DNA from: Mucilaginibacter robiniae
Lineage (GTDB): Bacteria > Bacteroidota > Bacteroidia > Sphingobacteriales > Sphingobacteriaceae
DNA: 64,000 bases
Reading direction: 5' to 3'
Assembly: GCF_012849215.1 (NCBI RefSeq)
Contig: NZ_CP051682.1
Coordinates: 434,001 to 498,000 of the forward strand
Each line of letters opens with the position of its first letter. Position 1 is the first letter of the stretch. The notes below the pieces were generated by a model. It saw only the letters and a list, made by a program, of their open reading frames with translations. It was not told where the DNA came from and made no database searches. The translations under genes were made by a program, and so were the position numbers. Positions 36,154 to 45,916 of this stretch are shown here, in pieces.

Positions 36154-36954
36154 TTAAGCTGCTGTAGTAGGCTGTACGGCCGATTTGAGTAAACCGTTTT
36201 TACGGATAATTTCGCGAGCCAAGTTCAAATAATTAACTGCCCCTTTACAAGTAGCATCGTGCATAATAACCGATATACCAAAGCTAGGCGCTTCGCTTAA
36301 ACGGGTATTACGTTGTATAATAGTATCAAATACTAAGTCTTCAAAATGGCTGCGCACCTCTTCTACTACCTGGTTTGACAAGCGTAGGCGCACATCATAC
36401 ATCGTCAACAAAATACCTTCAATATCCAATTGCGGGTTCAGGCGGTTTTGCACAATCTTTATAGTGTTCAGTAACTTGCCTAAGCCTTCTAACGCAAAGT
36501 ACTCGCATTGTACAGGTATAATTACCGAATTGGCAGCAGTTAAAGCATTTATGGTAATTAAACCTAATGAAGGGGAGCAGTCAATAATAATGAAATCATA
36601 GTCCTTACTTACCTTTTCCAGCACCTGGCGCATTTTATATTCACGCTCATCCAGGTTAATCATCTCTATTTCGGCACCAACCAGGTCAATGTGAGCCGGT
36701 AATAAATCTAAATTGGGAGTTTCTGTTTTTTGTATAGCGGTGTAAGGGTCAAGATGATTAATGATACATTCGTAAATACTGTTCTTGATTGTACGTGGAT
36801 CAAACCCTATCCCCGAGGTAGAATTAGCTTGCGGATCGGCATCCACCAGCAATGTTTTATATTCTAATACAGCTAAACTTGCAGCCAGATTAATAGAAGA
36901 TGTAGTTTTCCCTACACCACCTTTCTGGTTAGCCAAAGCAATAATCTTACTCAT
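36154..36954 (-). CDS. parA: Chromosome-partitioning ATPase ParA (Soj)
   Basis: 266 residues. A deviant Walker A P-loop ATPase: QKGGVGKTTSSINLAA near residue 10, Walker A' DADPQANSTSGIG, and Walker B FIIIDCSPSLGLI. Binding of ATP lets it coat the nucleoid and move ParB-parS complexes. First gene of the parA-parB-DUF5683-dapB-lepB block. A consensus -7 element lies about 104 bp upstream, which implies a leader of roughly 100 nt. Confidence 0.96.
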   Translation of the reverse strand: MSKIIALANQKGGVGKTTSSINLAASLAVLEYKTLLVDADPQANSTSGIGFDPRTIKNSIYECIINHLDPYTAIQKTETPNLDLLPAHIDLVGAEIEMINLDEREYKMRQVLEKVSKDYDFIIIDCSPSLGLITINALTAANSVIIPVQCEYFALEGLGKLLNTIKIVQNRLNPQLDIEGILLTMYDVRLRLSNQVVEEVRSHFEDLVFDTIIQRNTRLSEAPSFGISVIMHDATCKGAVNYLNLAREIIRKNGLLKSAVQPTTAA

Positions 36955-37057
36955 TTTATATACGCCAAAATGTACAACACAAACCTATTAGCCGGTAATG
37001 AAAAGTAAAAGTAAAAATTTATACTTTCGCTACGCGTTATTCCGGGGGATAAAGATA

Positions 37058-37065
37058 CAAAATTA
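37058..37065 (-). promoter_or_regulatory. Possible -7 element of the parA operon
   Basis: TAATTTTG on the minus strand, exact TAnnTTTG. There is no good -33 at the usual spacing, and the predicted leader is long. Confidence 0.4.
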
Positions 37066-37115
37066 AACAATTAGCAACCCGGTACGTTGCGCTTATTGAT
37101 AAACATTCCCCTTGT

Positions 37116-37637
37116 ATGGTTACTATTATTGCCTCTACCAACCGCCCTGAAAGTTCTACGTTAAAACTATCAAAATATTATCAGCAACTTCTATCAAATA
37201 AAGGTGTAACATCTAACTTGTTCTCGTTGGAAGAGTTACCTGCTAACTTTATCCAGACTGATATGTACGGCCAGCGAAGTAATAATTTTCAACCATTACA
37301 GCAAATGGTAACAGAAACTCAAAAGTTTCTTTTTATCATACCTGAGTATAATGGCAGCTTCCCGGGAGTACTGAAAACATTTGTAGATGCCTGCAACTTT
37401 CCGGAAAGCTTTTATGATAAAAAAGCTGCTTTAGTAGGTTTATCATCCGGCAAGTATGGTAACATACGTGGCATTGAACATTTTACTGGTGTATGTCATT
37501 ACCTGAACATGCATGTAATGCCCTTAAAATTACATATTCCAGCTATTCACAAAGAGCTGGATGAGCAGAACCGCCTGTTTAAAGAAGATACAATAAAGTT
37601 TGTAAACGAACAGGTAGATAAATTTATTAAGTTCTAA
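37116..37637 (+). CDS. NADPH-dependent FMN reductase family protein
   Basis: 173 residues, flavodoxin-like fold. The N-terminal phosphate loop is IIASTNRPESST, and the flavin-contact segment is PEYNGSFPGVLKTFVDAC. The third loop is GLSSGKYGNIRG. The family uses NAD(P)H to reduce FMN, quinones or azo compounds; here it is short and cytoplasmic. It is divergent from parA with 161 bp between. The next gene starts 84 bp later. Substrate cannot be named. Confidence 0.88.
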   Translation: MVTIIASTNRPESSTLKLSKYYQQLLSNKGVTSNLFSLEELPANFIQTDMYGQRSNNFQPLQQMVTETQKFLFIIPEYNGSFPGVLKTFVDACNFPESFYDKKAALVGLSSGKYGNIRGIEHFTGVCHYLNMHVMPLKLHIPAIHKELDEQNRLFKEDTIKFVNEQVDKFIKF

Positions 37638-37721
37638 ATTTAAGGAAACTGCATTCATGTAAAATAGCTAACTTCGCCGCTTCAACCAGCGTACAAAGCG
37701 CTTATTTAGCCTTATTATTGC

Positions 37722-38990
37722 ATGAAATACTTTTACTCCTTGCTGCTTGCAGCCCTTTTACTTCCATTATTATCTTTAGCACAAAGTAATTACAAACCAG
37801 GTTATGTAGTTACGTTGCACGGTGATACATTAAGAGGTTATATCGATTATAAAGAGTGGGAACAAAATCCACGGAATATCTTTTATAGAAATTCTTTAAC
37901 CCAAAATAATGTAGAAAAATTCACGCCTCAAAATTGTAATGCATTCAGCGTTATTAATTTTGAGATATACAAGCGCTATGTAGGTAATATATCTACAAGC
38001 AAGGTTAACCTTTCCGATTTATCCACCGGCATTGATACAAGTTATCGTACAGATACTGTTTTCTTGCGCACCATTATCACAGGTAAAAACTTAACCCTTT
38101 ATCAGTATAATGATAATGTTAAAAACAGATTTTATGTTCAAGAAGCTGATAAATCTCAACCCTATGAGCTTTATAAAAATGTATACATTAGTAATGATAT
38201 AGATGGTAGGGTAGTAGAATCAAACTCATATAAAGCGCAGCTAATCAAGGTAGCTATGCTGTACAATACTGACCCAAAAAATCTAATTACTGAAATTCAA
38301 CAAGCACGTTATATACAATCAGATATTCTGCCTATAGTTAACAAAATCAATAATAACCAACAAGCCGGCAAGTCATTATCAAAGTTTGGAACTGCTTACT
38401 TTATAGGTGCAGGTGTAAATGTGAATCAATTAACTTTTGAAGGTACTATCTCACTAGCTCAAGCCAACGCAAGTAATAAAGCTTCAATTGGTCCAAAAAT
38501 ATCTGGTGGTATTGATTTATTTCAAAATGTGAACGTAGGCAGACTAATTTTACGTATTGAAGGGGATCTTTACGCATCCGATTACAAGGTGACAGCATCT
38601 ACTACTAATAACTATTTATTCAATAATACTGAATATACTCGCACGTTCAAGCAGTACACGATGGCAGTAGCTCCGCAGTTCATATATAACTTTTATAACA
38701 AAGCAAATTTTAAATTTTACTTATCTGCTGGAATCATGGCTAATTTTTCTGCTTACACCAACAATAAGTATATCATAAACACCGGGGTTATTCTATATGA
38801 TGACACCTACACTCAACTCAAATCTTTTTGGCTTACCTATCCACTTAAAGCAGGAGTTGTTTTAAATAAAAGGTTTGAACTTTATGCCAATTATACTCCA
38901 TCAGTATCTATAACTGCAAACTATATTGCTTTTTCAGGCAATATAACCACTTATAATGCTGGTGTACATTACTTATTTGGCAGAAAATAA
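37722..38990 (+). CDS. Outer-membrane beta-barrel protein
   Basis: 422 residues with a signal peptide (MKYFYSLLLAALLLPLLSLA). The N-terminal periplasmic part (GYVVTLHGDTLRGYIDYKEW, with KVNLSDLSTG) is the usual beta-sandwich of a large Bacteroidota family of secreted proteins. The C-terminal half is a PorT-like barrel: TAYFIGAGVNVNQLTF, GGIDLFQNVNVGRLILRIEGDLYASDY, then FELYANYTPSVSITANYI and a final strand YNAGVHYLFGRK. Its role is unknown. It is weakly linked to the FMN reductase upstream. A/T content is slightly higher than in its neighbours. Confidence 0.8.
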   Translation: MKYFYSLLLAALLLPLLSLAQSNYKPGYVVTLHGDTLRGYIDYKEWEQNPRNIFYRNSLTQNNVEKFTPQNCNAFSVINFEIYKRYVGNISTSKVNLSDLSTGIDTSYRTDTVFLRTIITGKNLTLYQYNDNVKNRFYVQEADKSQPYELYKNVYISNDIDGRVVESNSYKAQLIKVAMLYNTDPKNLITEIQQARYIQSDILPIVNKINNNQQAGKSLSKFGTAYFIGAGVNVNQLTFEGTISLAQANASNKASIGPKISGGIDLFQNVNVGRLILRIEGDLYASDYKVTASTTNNYLFNNTEYTRTFKQYTMAVAPQFIYNFYNKANFKFYLSAGIMANFSAYTNNKYIINTGVILYDDTYTQLKSFWLTYPLKAGVVLNKRFELYANYTPSVSITANYIAFSGNITTYNAGVHYLFGRK

Positions 38991-39087
38991 CAATTCAGCA
39001 AACTTATCTTACTTTTCATCACCAGCCGCAGCTAAAACAACTCTTTGCTTTAAGGGTTAGTTTTTAAATAAATAGTTGCGCTTAGTG

Positions 39088-40410
39088 ATGAAAACTAAAA
39101 ATTACTTTTACCATATTTTTATAGCAACTGGCCTTTTAGCAGCCAGTTGCCCCAACCACAAGCCCGATCCAACCAAAGCGGATGTAGCGGACGATAAAAG
39201 TGGTCAGGAAGTAAACTTGCCGGCCCCTTATGAAACCAAATCGGTGATGAACTTTTGTAAGGTAATTGGCTGGCCGAAAGGTGCTATACCTAAGGCGCCG
39301 GCTGGTTTTAAAGTGAATTTGTATGCTGATAGTTTAAATAATCCACGTAACATTTATGTAGCACCTAACGGCGATGTGTTTGCCGCGCAAGCTACCACTG
39401 AGGCGAAAGGTTTGAAAAAGGCAGGTTCAGCGTTGGCGGGTCAAAACCAGTCGCAAAATATGGGCAAAAGCCCGAACAACATTATCATTTTCAAAGATAC
39501 CAACGGTGATGGTGTTGTAGACCAGAAAGGTATATTTTTAAGTGGCCTGAACCAGCCTTATGGTATGCTAATTTTGGGTAAATACTTTTATGTGGCCAAT
39601 ACAGATGGTTTGTGGCGGTACCCTTATACACCCGGTGCTACTCATATAACTGCTAAAGGGCAGCAAATTATGAAGCTGCCAGCAGGTGGTTACAACAACC
39701 ATTGGACACGTAATATTATTGCAGATAAAGACAGCAGCAAAATATATGTTTCTGTAGGTTCGGGCAGTAATGTGGCCGAACATGGCATGGCTAATGAAGT
39801 TAGACGGGCCAACGTATTGGTAATTAATCCGGATGGCTCTGGCGAGAAGATTTATGCTAGCGGGTTGCGTAATCCAGCTGGTATTAGCTTTCAGCCAGGA
39901 ACCGGCGTGTTATGGGCTTCGGTAAACGAGCGCGATAAACTGGGTGACATGCTGGTACCTGATTATCTGACCAGCGTTAAACCGGGTGGCTTCTATGGCT
40001 GGCCTTACGCTTACTGGGGCCCGCACCCCGACCCACGCTTAAAAGGTGCGCGCATGGATTTAGTGAAGAAAACCATTGTTCCTGATGTGTCATTAGGTTC
40101 GCATACAGCTTCATTGGGATTAACTTTTTACAACGGTAATAAGTTTCCGCAACGGTATGTAAACGGAGCCTTTATCGGCCAGCATGGTTCCTGGAACAGT
40201 TCAAAACTGGTGGGTTACAAAGTAGTATTTGTGCCCTTTAGCAACGGTAAACCTGGCTTACCTGAAGATTTTCTAACAGGTTTTATTGCCAATCTGGACA
40301 AAAAAGAAGTACATGGCCGCCCGGTGGGTGTAGCAGTTGCTAAAGACGGCGCCTTGCTGGTAGCTGACGATTCGGGTAATAAAATATGGCGGGTAAGTGC
40401 AGTTAAGTAA
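39088..40410 (+). CDS. Sorbosone-dehydrogenase-like beta-propeller lipoprotein
   Basis: About 440 residues. The start at 39088 gives a lipoprotein signal (MKTKNYFYHIFIATGLLAASC) with Cys after LAAS; an in-frame TTG at 39076 is not needed. The mature domain is a six-bladed propeller of the glucose/sorbosone dehydrogenase class: GFKVNLYADSLNNPRNIYVAPNGDVFAAQ, SGLNQPYGMLI, YASGLRNPAGISFQPGTGVLWASVNERD, GGFYGWPYAYWGP and HGSWNSSK. Close relatives oxidise sugars with PQQ, but many propellers of this type are not PQQ enzymes. It is anchored to a membrane, probably the outer membrane. It appears monocistronic. Confidence 0.85.
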   Translation: MKTKNYFYHIFIATGLLAASCPNHKPDPTKADVADDKSGQEVNLPAPYETKSVMNFCKVIGWPKGAIPKAPAGFKVNLYADSLNNPRNIYVAPNGDVFAAQATTEAKGLKKAGSALAGQNQSQNMGKSPNNIIIFKDTNGDGVVDQKGIFLSGLNQPYGMLILGKYFYVANTDGLWRYPYTPGATHITAKGQQIMKLPAGGYNNHWTRNIIADKDSSKIYVSVGSGSNVAEHGMANEVRRANVLVINPDGSGEKIYASGLRNPAGISFQPGTGVLWASVNERDKLGDMLVPDYLTSVKPGGFYGWPYAYWGPHPDPRLKGARMDLVKKTIVPDVSLGSHTASLGLTFYNGNKFPQRYVNGAFIGQHGSWNSSKLVGYKVVFVPFSNGKPGLPEDFLTGFIANLDKKEVHGRPVGVAVAKDGALLVADDSGNKIWRVSAVK

Positions 40411-40542
40411 TTTAATTTAAATGCCTACTGTAAGGTTCAAATAAGATGTATATTTTTTGAGAATGCGAACGCCAATAAACACTGCGAATATTCGTAAACG
40501 CTGACAATAATTTGTCAGTTCATCATAAATGAACAATCATTT

Positions 40543-40574
40543 AATAAGGAAACAAGTTTGTTTCCTTATTTTTT
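40543..40574. terminator. Terminator between convergent genes
   Basis: Stem AATAAGGAAACAA/TTGTTTCCTTATT with GT loop, followed by T-rich sequence. It overlaps the last codon and stop of the esterase pseudogene on the minus strand. A short CTGACAA/TTGTCAG hairpin lies just before it at 40501-40518. Confidence 0.7.
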
Positions 40575-41821
40575 GTCCTGTAAGTTCTTCAACTTTTCGC
40601 GGGTATCAGGATTATCATATAGCTTCAAGGTTTTATTGTAGTATTCTATTGCTTTTTTCTTTTCTTTTTTAAAGTTATAGTAATCTCCCATACTATCAAA
40701 CGCATTGGCACTGGTTGGATAATTTTTTATATTGAGCGCAAATAAAGCATAAGCGTTACTATCACCACCATTTTGCAGATGATAGTAAGCCAACTCATTA
40801 ACCATCCCCTCAGGCGGTAGTACCTGGTAACCGAACTGGTTGGAAAGCTCCTGATAGCGGGCCGCTAAAAGCGTACTTACATTAGCTTTGCTGGCCGGAT
40901 TATACAATTCGGCACTTTGGTTAGCTGATAAAGCGTAAGACTTAAACAGAAAGCGCAAGGCATCGTAAGTTGCTATCAAGGGTACCGAATTATGATTATC
41001 GTTTTTATAATAGCTATAGCTGTAATTCAAACCATTACCCAAATTGCTTTTTAACACATCATTCAAAACCATTATAGAACGGATATGTGCCGTATTGCTT
41101 GTGGTATCTTTACGAACTTGTGTCGTATCCATATTAGCTGGCATGGTGTTGGCCATACCTAAAAAAAGTTTTTTGCCGGTATAATTTTTCTCTTTGAGTA
41201 CCTATCCTGCTTGCTGCAAAAGCTTTTGTTGATCCCACCACATGCTAGGATCAATAGCCACATAGGCGTTAAATAATTTTGTATGATTGATTAATACTTT
41301 TACTACAGTTAAGGCACCAAAAGAATGACCAATCAAAACTTTGTAAAGAGCCGTAGGATATAAAGAATCTACATGCGGCATCAATTCTTTTTCAATGAAC
41401 GAGATAAACTGCTCGCCACCTCCCGAGTTTTTAAATTCCTCGTTATGCTTACCACCAGGTTCGGTTAAGGAGTTAGTGGGCGTCAAGTCACGGGTACGAT
41501 CAGTGTTGGTAATGGCAACTACAATCATCTCCGGTAAAACCGTATTGCCATTGGCTGTGCTTAACTGTTGTATACCCCGGTAAGGGAAGAAAAATGAGCT
41601 TCACCATCCAGCAAGTACACTACTGGGTATTTCGGCTTTGTAGTGGTACTCTCATTAGCACTTGCCGGTACATATACCCATATTTTTCTTTGCTCATTCA
41701 ATGTTTTTGACTGCACACTATCAACACGCCCCATAATAATTTGATCATTTTTTATCATTTGGGCATGGGCACTACTTACCAACAGAATTAAGAAAATGAA
41801 AAGGTAGGGCTTCATTTGCAA
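40566..41821 (-). pseudogene. Broken secreted alpha/beta-hydrolase esterase with TPR tail
   Basis: Three pieces in order make one gene of about 418 codons. The first (from 41821) has a signal peptide (MQMKPYLFIFLILLVSSAHA) and YPVVYLLDGEAHF of the esterase D/enterochelin-esterase class. A frameshift near 41571-41582 breaks it after SSLTGV; the other frame continues QQLSTANGNTVLPEMIVVAI. The nucleophile elbow IGHSFGA is present. An in-frame TAG at 41202-41204 (after QQAG) interrupts the catalytic domain, and the same frame then runs VLKEKNYTGKKLFLGMANTM and into a C-terminal TPR-like unit (AFDSMGDYYNFKKEKKKAIEYY). Two independent lesions make this a pseudogene unless both are sequencing errors. 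Confidence 0.85.
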
Positions 41822-41955
41822 TGACGGTTTAAGCTAAGGTATTCAGTTTGATGCAATAATAAAACACACCCATGCAAATCATTTTTCTGCAATTACCTTT
41901 GAACGATTAAAAAATAACCGCTCACTAATGAGCTTGTACTTTGTTATACCAGTGC

Positions 41956-44037
41956 ATGATTAAACTTTCTACCTCCTTTTTTCTACTATTCTTCACAGCC
42001 AACCTGTACGCACAAAATCGGCCAGATACGTTAAGTACCGATATTAATCACCGTTTGCTGCCGGTAACTATCCGTGGTTATCTGTCAGACCAGCCAGTGC
42101 TGCGTGTACCAGCTTCTGTCGATGTATTAGGTGTCAGTCAATTGGCCTTGCAACCGCAAAACTCGCTGGTAAGCGCCATGAATACCCTGCCAGGCGTACG
42201 CATGGAAGAACGTACACCAGGCAGCTATCGTTTGTCCATCCGCGGCAGCTTACTACGCTCGCCATTCGGGGTACGCAACGTAAAAATTTATTATGATGAA
42301 ATACCACTTACCGATGCCGGTGGCAATACCTATTTGAATGCGCTGGATGTAAACAGCTTGCATAGCCTGGAGGTATTGAAAGGCCCTGATGGTAGCTTAT
42401 TTGGCGCCAACTCAGGTGGTGTAGTACTAATCAATCCGGTTAACCGCTTTGCCGACAGTACATCAGCATCGATAAATGTTAATGCAGGCTCATACGGTTT
42501 GTTTCACGAAAACGCGGCAGTACATAGCCGTCAGGCTAATAACGAAATCAACCTGAATCAGGGCTATCAAACTTATGATGGCTACCGCGACCACAGCTAC
42601 ATGCAACGGCACTTCATACAAGGGGCTGATCGCTATCATTATGGCACTAACAACCAAATAAAGCTTTTAGGCTTTTACTCTGACTTAAATTACCAAACGC
42701 CTGGTGGTTTAACCCTGAGTCAGATGCAGGCTAACCCGCGGGCAGCACGGCCTTCTACTGCTGCCGTACCTGGAGCTATTGCGCAAAATATCGGTATTGA
42801 TCAGAAAGTATTATTTGGCGGAGTGGTAAATGAAGCTCACCTAACCCATCGTTTACGTAATGTGGCTACCATTTTCGGTACGCATGTTGATTTTACCAAT
42901 CCGTTTATCACCAATTACGAGCACCGTGTGGAAAACACATATGGCCTACGCACTTATTTTGAATTGAGCAGTTTACCCCACCCAAACTTAGATTGGAAAC
43001 TGAACTTAGGCATAGAATGGCAGCAAACCAATGCTAATATTAACGACTACGATAACCTGAAAGGCTTACAAGGTAATCCGCAATCGTTAGACCGCGTGAA
43101 CACCAACCAGCATTTTATTTTTACCCGCTATGCTGCCACGTTGTTTAAGAGCCTGAACCTGGAAGCTGCTCTGAGCCTGAACTATTACCAGTATCGGTTT
43201 AAAAACAACTACCCGCTTAATCAAACCGATTTTACCAAACAACATTTTTCGCCACAAGTAATGCCACGTATTGCTTTGTCTTATGAAATTACACCCAATT
43301 TCATCTGGCGAGCCTCTGTTAGTCGCGGGTATTCTACCCCTACTATTGCAGAGGTACGGCCAAGCAACAACCTCATCAATACAAATTTGCAGGCCGAATA
43401 TGGTTGGAACTATGAAACCGGTTTTCGCTTGCGTACACCGCATGAGCGTTTAGTGCTGGATGCCTCTGTTTTCTATTACCGATTAAACAACAGTATTGTA
43501 GCACAATACAATGCTAATGAAACCCAATACTTTATTAATGCGGGCGGCACCAATCAGCCCGGACTGGAAGCCAGCTTAAGCTACTGGCTTGTTCGGCAAA
43601 AAAATACAGGATTTATTCGGGGTGTACAATTTATTGAAGCTTATACCTTGAGTCGTTTTACTTTCCGCAATTATAATCCGCTAGGTGTAAACTATTCGGG
43701 CAATCGCCTTACTGGCGTGCCACGGCAAGTAAATGTAAGCAGCTTACAGTTTAAATTTCCGCAAGCTATTTACCTGTTTGTACAATACAATTATACAGAC
43801 AAACTACCGGTAAATGATGCAAACACAGCCTATGCTTCTTCCTACCACTTGTTGCAAGCTAAAGCTGGTTGGGAATACTCACTTAATCGCAAAACCCGCC
43901 TGAATTTGTATGCTGGTGCAGATAATTTGTTAAACCACCATTATAGCTTAGGAAATGATTTAAATGCAATTGGTAACCGCTATTACAACCCGGCACCGTT
44001 ACGAAATTACTATGTGGGGGTGAGTCTGGTTTTGTAA
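41956..44037 (+). CDS. TonB-dependent receptor
   Basis: About 693 residues from ATG 41956, which gives a clean signal peptide (MIKLSTSFFLLFFTANLYA); an upstream TTG at 41941 is not needed. The plug domain contains LVSAMNTLPGVRMEERTPGSYRLSIRGSL, YYDEIPLTDAGG and SLEVLKGPDGSLFGANSGGVV. A 22-stranded type barrel follows and ends YYNPAPLRNYYVGVSLVL. There is no N-terminal carboxypeptidase-like or SusC extension, so it is of the siderophore/metal/vitamin type. Divergent from the broken esterase, which resembles siderophore esterases, and convergent with a BtuF-like protein: iron or cobalamin uptake is a reasonable guess but unproven. Confidence 0.92.
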   Translation: MIKLSTSFFLLFFTANLYAQNRPDTLSTDINHRLLPVTIRGYLSDQPVLRVPASVDVLGVSQLALQPQNSLVSAMNTLPGVRMEERTPGSYRLSIRGSLLRSPFGVRNVKIYYDEIPLTDAGGNTYLNALDVNSLHSLEVLKGPDGSLFGANSGGVVLINPVNRFADSTSASINVNAGSYGLFHENAAVHSRQANNEINLNQGYQTYDGYRDHSYMQRHFIQGADRYHYGTNNQIKLLGFYSDLNYQTPGGLTLSQMQANPRAARPSTAAVPGAIAQNIGIDQKVLFGGVVNEAHLTHRLRNVATIFGTHVDFTNPFITNYEHRVENTYGLRTYFELSSLPHPNLDWKLNLGIEWQQTNANINDYDNLKGLQGNPQSLDRVNTNQHFIFTRYAATLFKSLNLEAALSLNYYQYRFKNNYPLNQTDFTKQHFSPQVMPRIALSYEITPNFIWRASVSRGYSTPTIAEVRPSNNLINTNLQAEYGWNYETGFRLRTPHERLVLDASVFYYRLNNSIVAQYNANETQYFINAGGTNQPGLEASLSYWLVRQKNTGFIRGVQFIEAYTLSRFTFRNYNPLGVNYSGNRLTGVPRQVNVSSLQFKFPQAIYLFVQYNYTDKLPVNDANTAYASSYHLLQAKAGWEYSLNRKTRLNLYAGADNLLNHHYSLGNDLNAIGNRYYNPAPLRNYYVGVSLVL

Positions 44038-44061
44038 ATACTTAATTCTACCGTGTATGAA

Positions 44062-44109
44062 AACAAAAAACGTTTTGCCGAACTCTTTTTCTGCAAAACG
44101 TTTTTTGTT
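44062..44109. terminator. Terminator after the TonB receptor gene
   Basis: A 17-bp stem (AACAAAAAACGTTTTGC and complement) with a 14-nt loop and U-rich end. The rest of the gap to 44228 shows no gene. Confidence 0.75.
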
Positions 44110-44228
44110 CAGTAATCAGCTTATTTGTTAAGCTGTTTACCTGTCAAGCAGTTATCTTTCTAGTGGGTTGCCGCTTTTTCAACCGAAATATTGAGTCCTG
44201 ATTTTGTACTCTTAATATTATCCTTCAA

Positions 44229-45155
44229 TCACACATCAAACTTAATCCATCCTTCGCCTTCGTAGCCAAAAAAGAATTGTTTAGGATAAATAATTTCGGC
44301 CATAATTTCTAATGAATCAACAATACGCGGGCCGGGACGATTGAAGTACTGGTTACCATCAACTATATAAAAGCGTTTGTTTTTTACCGCTTGTAGATCG
44401 GTTAAGCCGGGTAGTTGCAGTATCAAGTCAATTTCCTGTAACGTACGTTCGATAGAAAAACCGCAAGGCATCAGCACCATAATCTCCGGATCGGCCAAGC
44501 GTAAATCTTCCCATTGTATGTAAGCAGAATGCTTACCTGAATCAGCCATGAGCGGTGTACCACCAGCTATACTTACCAGTTCGGGCACCCAGTTGCCAGA
44601 GGTCATGAGTGGATCAAGCCATTCTATGCAAGCCACAGTAGGCTTGTTTTCCATGAACTTCAGTTTATGCCGAATTATATCTACCCGTTCCTGCAAATCT
44701 TCTAATAAAATCTGGGCAGCTGGCAGCGTCTGCAAGGCAGCAGCAACCTGATTGATGTTATCAAAAATATCGTCCAGGCTATTAGGCTGTAAGGAGATGA
44801 TTTGTGCAGGCTTATCCAAATAGCCGGCCAATGCCTGCTCTACCTCGGGCAAAGATACGGCACAAACCTCGCATTGGTCTTGCGTAATTACCACATCCGG
44901 TTTCAGCTCCTTGATTACCTCACGGTTTACTTCATACACCGACAATGCATCAGTTAACAACGTTTTCACCCTGCGGTCAATAGCGCCACTGTTCAGGTCT
45001 GTTCCAATACGGTCACGTGTACAAGCAGGCAAATGCTTTACAGAGAATGGATAATTACATTCGTGCGAACGGCCTACTAACTGAGCTTCCAGGCCCAGAG
45101 CACAAACAATTTCGGTAGCAGCAGGTAATAAGGATATGATTTTTTCGGCAGGCAT
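44229..45155 (-). CDS. BtuF-like substrate-binding-fold protein without signal peptide
   Basis: 308 residues. Class III periplasmic-binding-protein fold: IISLLPAATEIVCALGLEAQLVGRSHECNYP, then VVITQDQCEVCAVSLPEVE, then ACIEWLDPLMTSGNWVPELVSIAGG. These features are shared with proteins called cobalamin-binding protein. Yet there is no signal peptide or lipobox: the N-terminus is MPAEKIISLLPA. It is therefore either cytoplasmic or wrongly started, and no upstream extension was found in the adjacent bases. No ABC permease or ATPase is nearby. The conserved CEVC could bind a metal. Role uncertain; corrinoid handling is a family-based guess. Confidence 0.82.
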   Translation of the reverse strand: MPAEKIISLLPAATEIVCALGLEAQLVGRSHECNYPFSVKHLPACTRDRIGTDLNSGAIDRRVKTLLTDALSVYEVNREVIKELKPDVVITQDQCEVCAVSLPEVEQALAGYLDKPAQIISLQPNSLDDIFDNINQVAAALQTLPAAQILLEDLQERVDIIRHKLKFMENKPTVACIEWLDPLMTSGNWVPELVSIAGGTPLMADSGKHSAYIQWEDLRLADPEIMVLMPCGFSIERTLQEIDLILQLPGLTDLQAVKNKRFYIVDGNQYFNRPGPRIVDSLEIMAEIIYPKQFFFGYEGEGWIKFDV

Positions 45156-45210
45156 GTTTGGTAGTCAAAAGTACAAATAACGGTATTTAAAGTGAACTGA
45201 AACATGTTTA

Positions 45211-45240
45211 ATTGAACTTTCAAAAATCAGGTTACCTTTG
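45211..45240 (+). promoter_or_regulatory. Promoter of the LysE-type exporter (TTG-N18-TACCTTTG)
   Basis: The -7 element TACCTTTG (45233-45240) is exact and ends 4 nt before the ATG. A -33 ATTG lies 18 nt upstream. Transcription would start at the ATG or within a few bases. Confidence 0.65.
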
Positions 45241-45244
45241 AGCA

Positions 45245-45868
45245 ATGATTGTTTTGACCTTCGTTTTAGGATTGGTTGTAAACTTTATAGGTTACATTCC
45301 ACCCGGTAATATTAACTTAACCTTAGTACAATTAGCCATTAACCGGGGCATGCGGCAAGCTATTCGGTTTATTACTGCGTTTTCGAGTATGGAGCTGGTT
45401 TTTACTTTTGCCATTATGCAGGGTGCCAAATGGCTTTCGGCACAAGCGCATATCGGAACAATCATCGATTGGTTTATGGTCGTATTATTTGGCGTGTTGG
45501 GCACTATAACTTGGCTCAACCGCAAAAACCCACCTAAAACCAAATATTCTGACCGTGAAAGCATTCGCTACGGACTTATTTTAGGGCTGGTTAATCCGAT
45601 GCAAATTATATTCTGGCTATTTGCCGGTACTTATCTGCTAGCTCACCAATGGATATTGCCCGGCTTGTGGGCATTAGGTATATTCAGTTTGGGCTCAGCT
45701 TGCGGTGCTTTTTTATGCTTATACCTATATGCATTATTTGCCCGGTACCTGCAAAGCAAATTTGATTTAAGTACGCAGGTAATTAATACTAGTATAGCAG
45801 TGCTGTTTTTTGCATTCTCAGCTTATCACCTGATTAAACAAGTTTATTTAATTATTCATCACCATTAA
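45245..45868 (+). CDS. LysE-family translocator
   Basis: 207 residues with six membrane segments, the LysE/RhtB exporter size. The N-terminal signature is GLVVNFIGYIPPGNINLTLVQLAINRG, and the second half has GLILGLVNPMQIIFWLFAGTYLL with the conserved NP. It expels amino acids or similar small solutes from the cytoplasm using the proton gradient. The substrate is not predictable. It has its own promoter 4 nt upstream. It is divergent from the BtuF-like gene. Confidence 0.9.
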   Translation: MIVLTFVLGLVVNFIGYIPPGNINLTLVQLAINRGMRQAIRFITAFSSMELVFTFAIMQGAKWLSAQAHIGTIIDWFMVVLFGVLGTITWLNRKNPPKTKYSDRESIRYGLILGLVNPMQIIFWLFAGTYLLAHQWILPGLWALGIFSLGSACGAFLCLYLYALFARYLQSKFDLSTQVINTSIAVLFFAFSAYHLIKQVYLIIHHH

Positions 45869-45916
45869 TGAAAATATACAGTAAAAAGCCTTTTATTATT
45901 TTATACTATCGATTGT

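Noticed and set aside
35243..36954. parS sites near parAB
   Set aside because: No GTTTCACGTGAAAC-like 16-bp palindrome was found by eye around the par genes.
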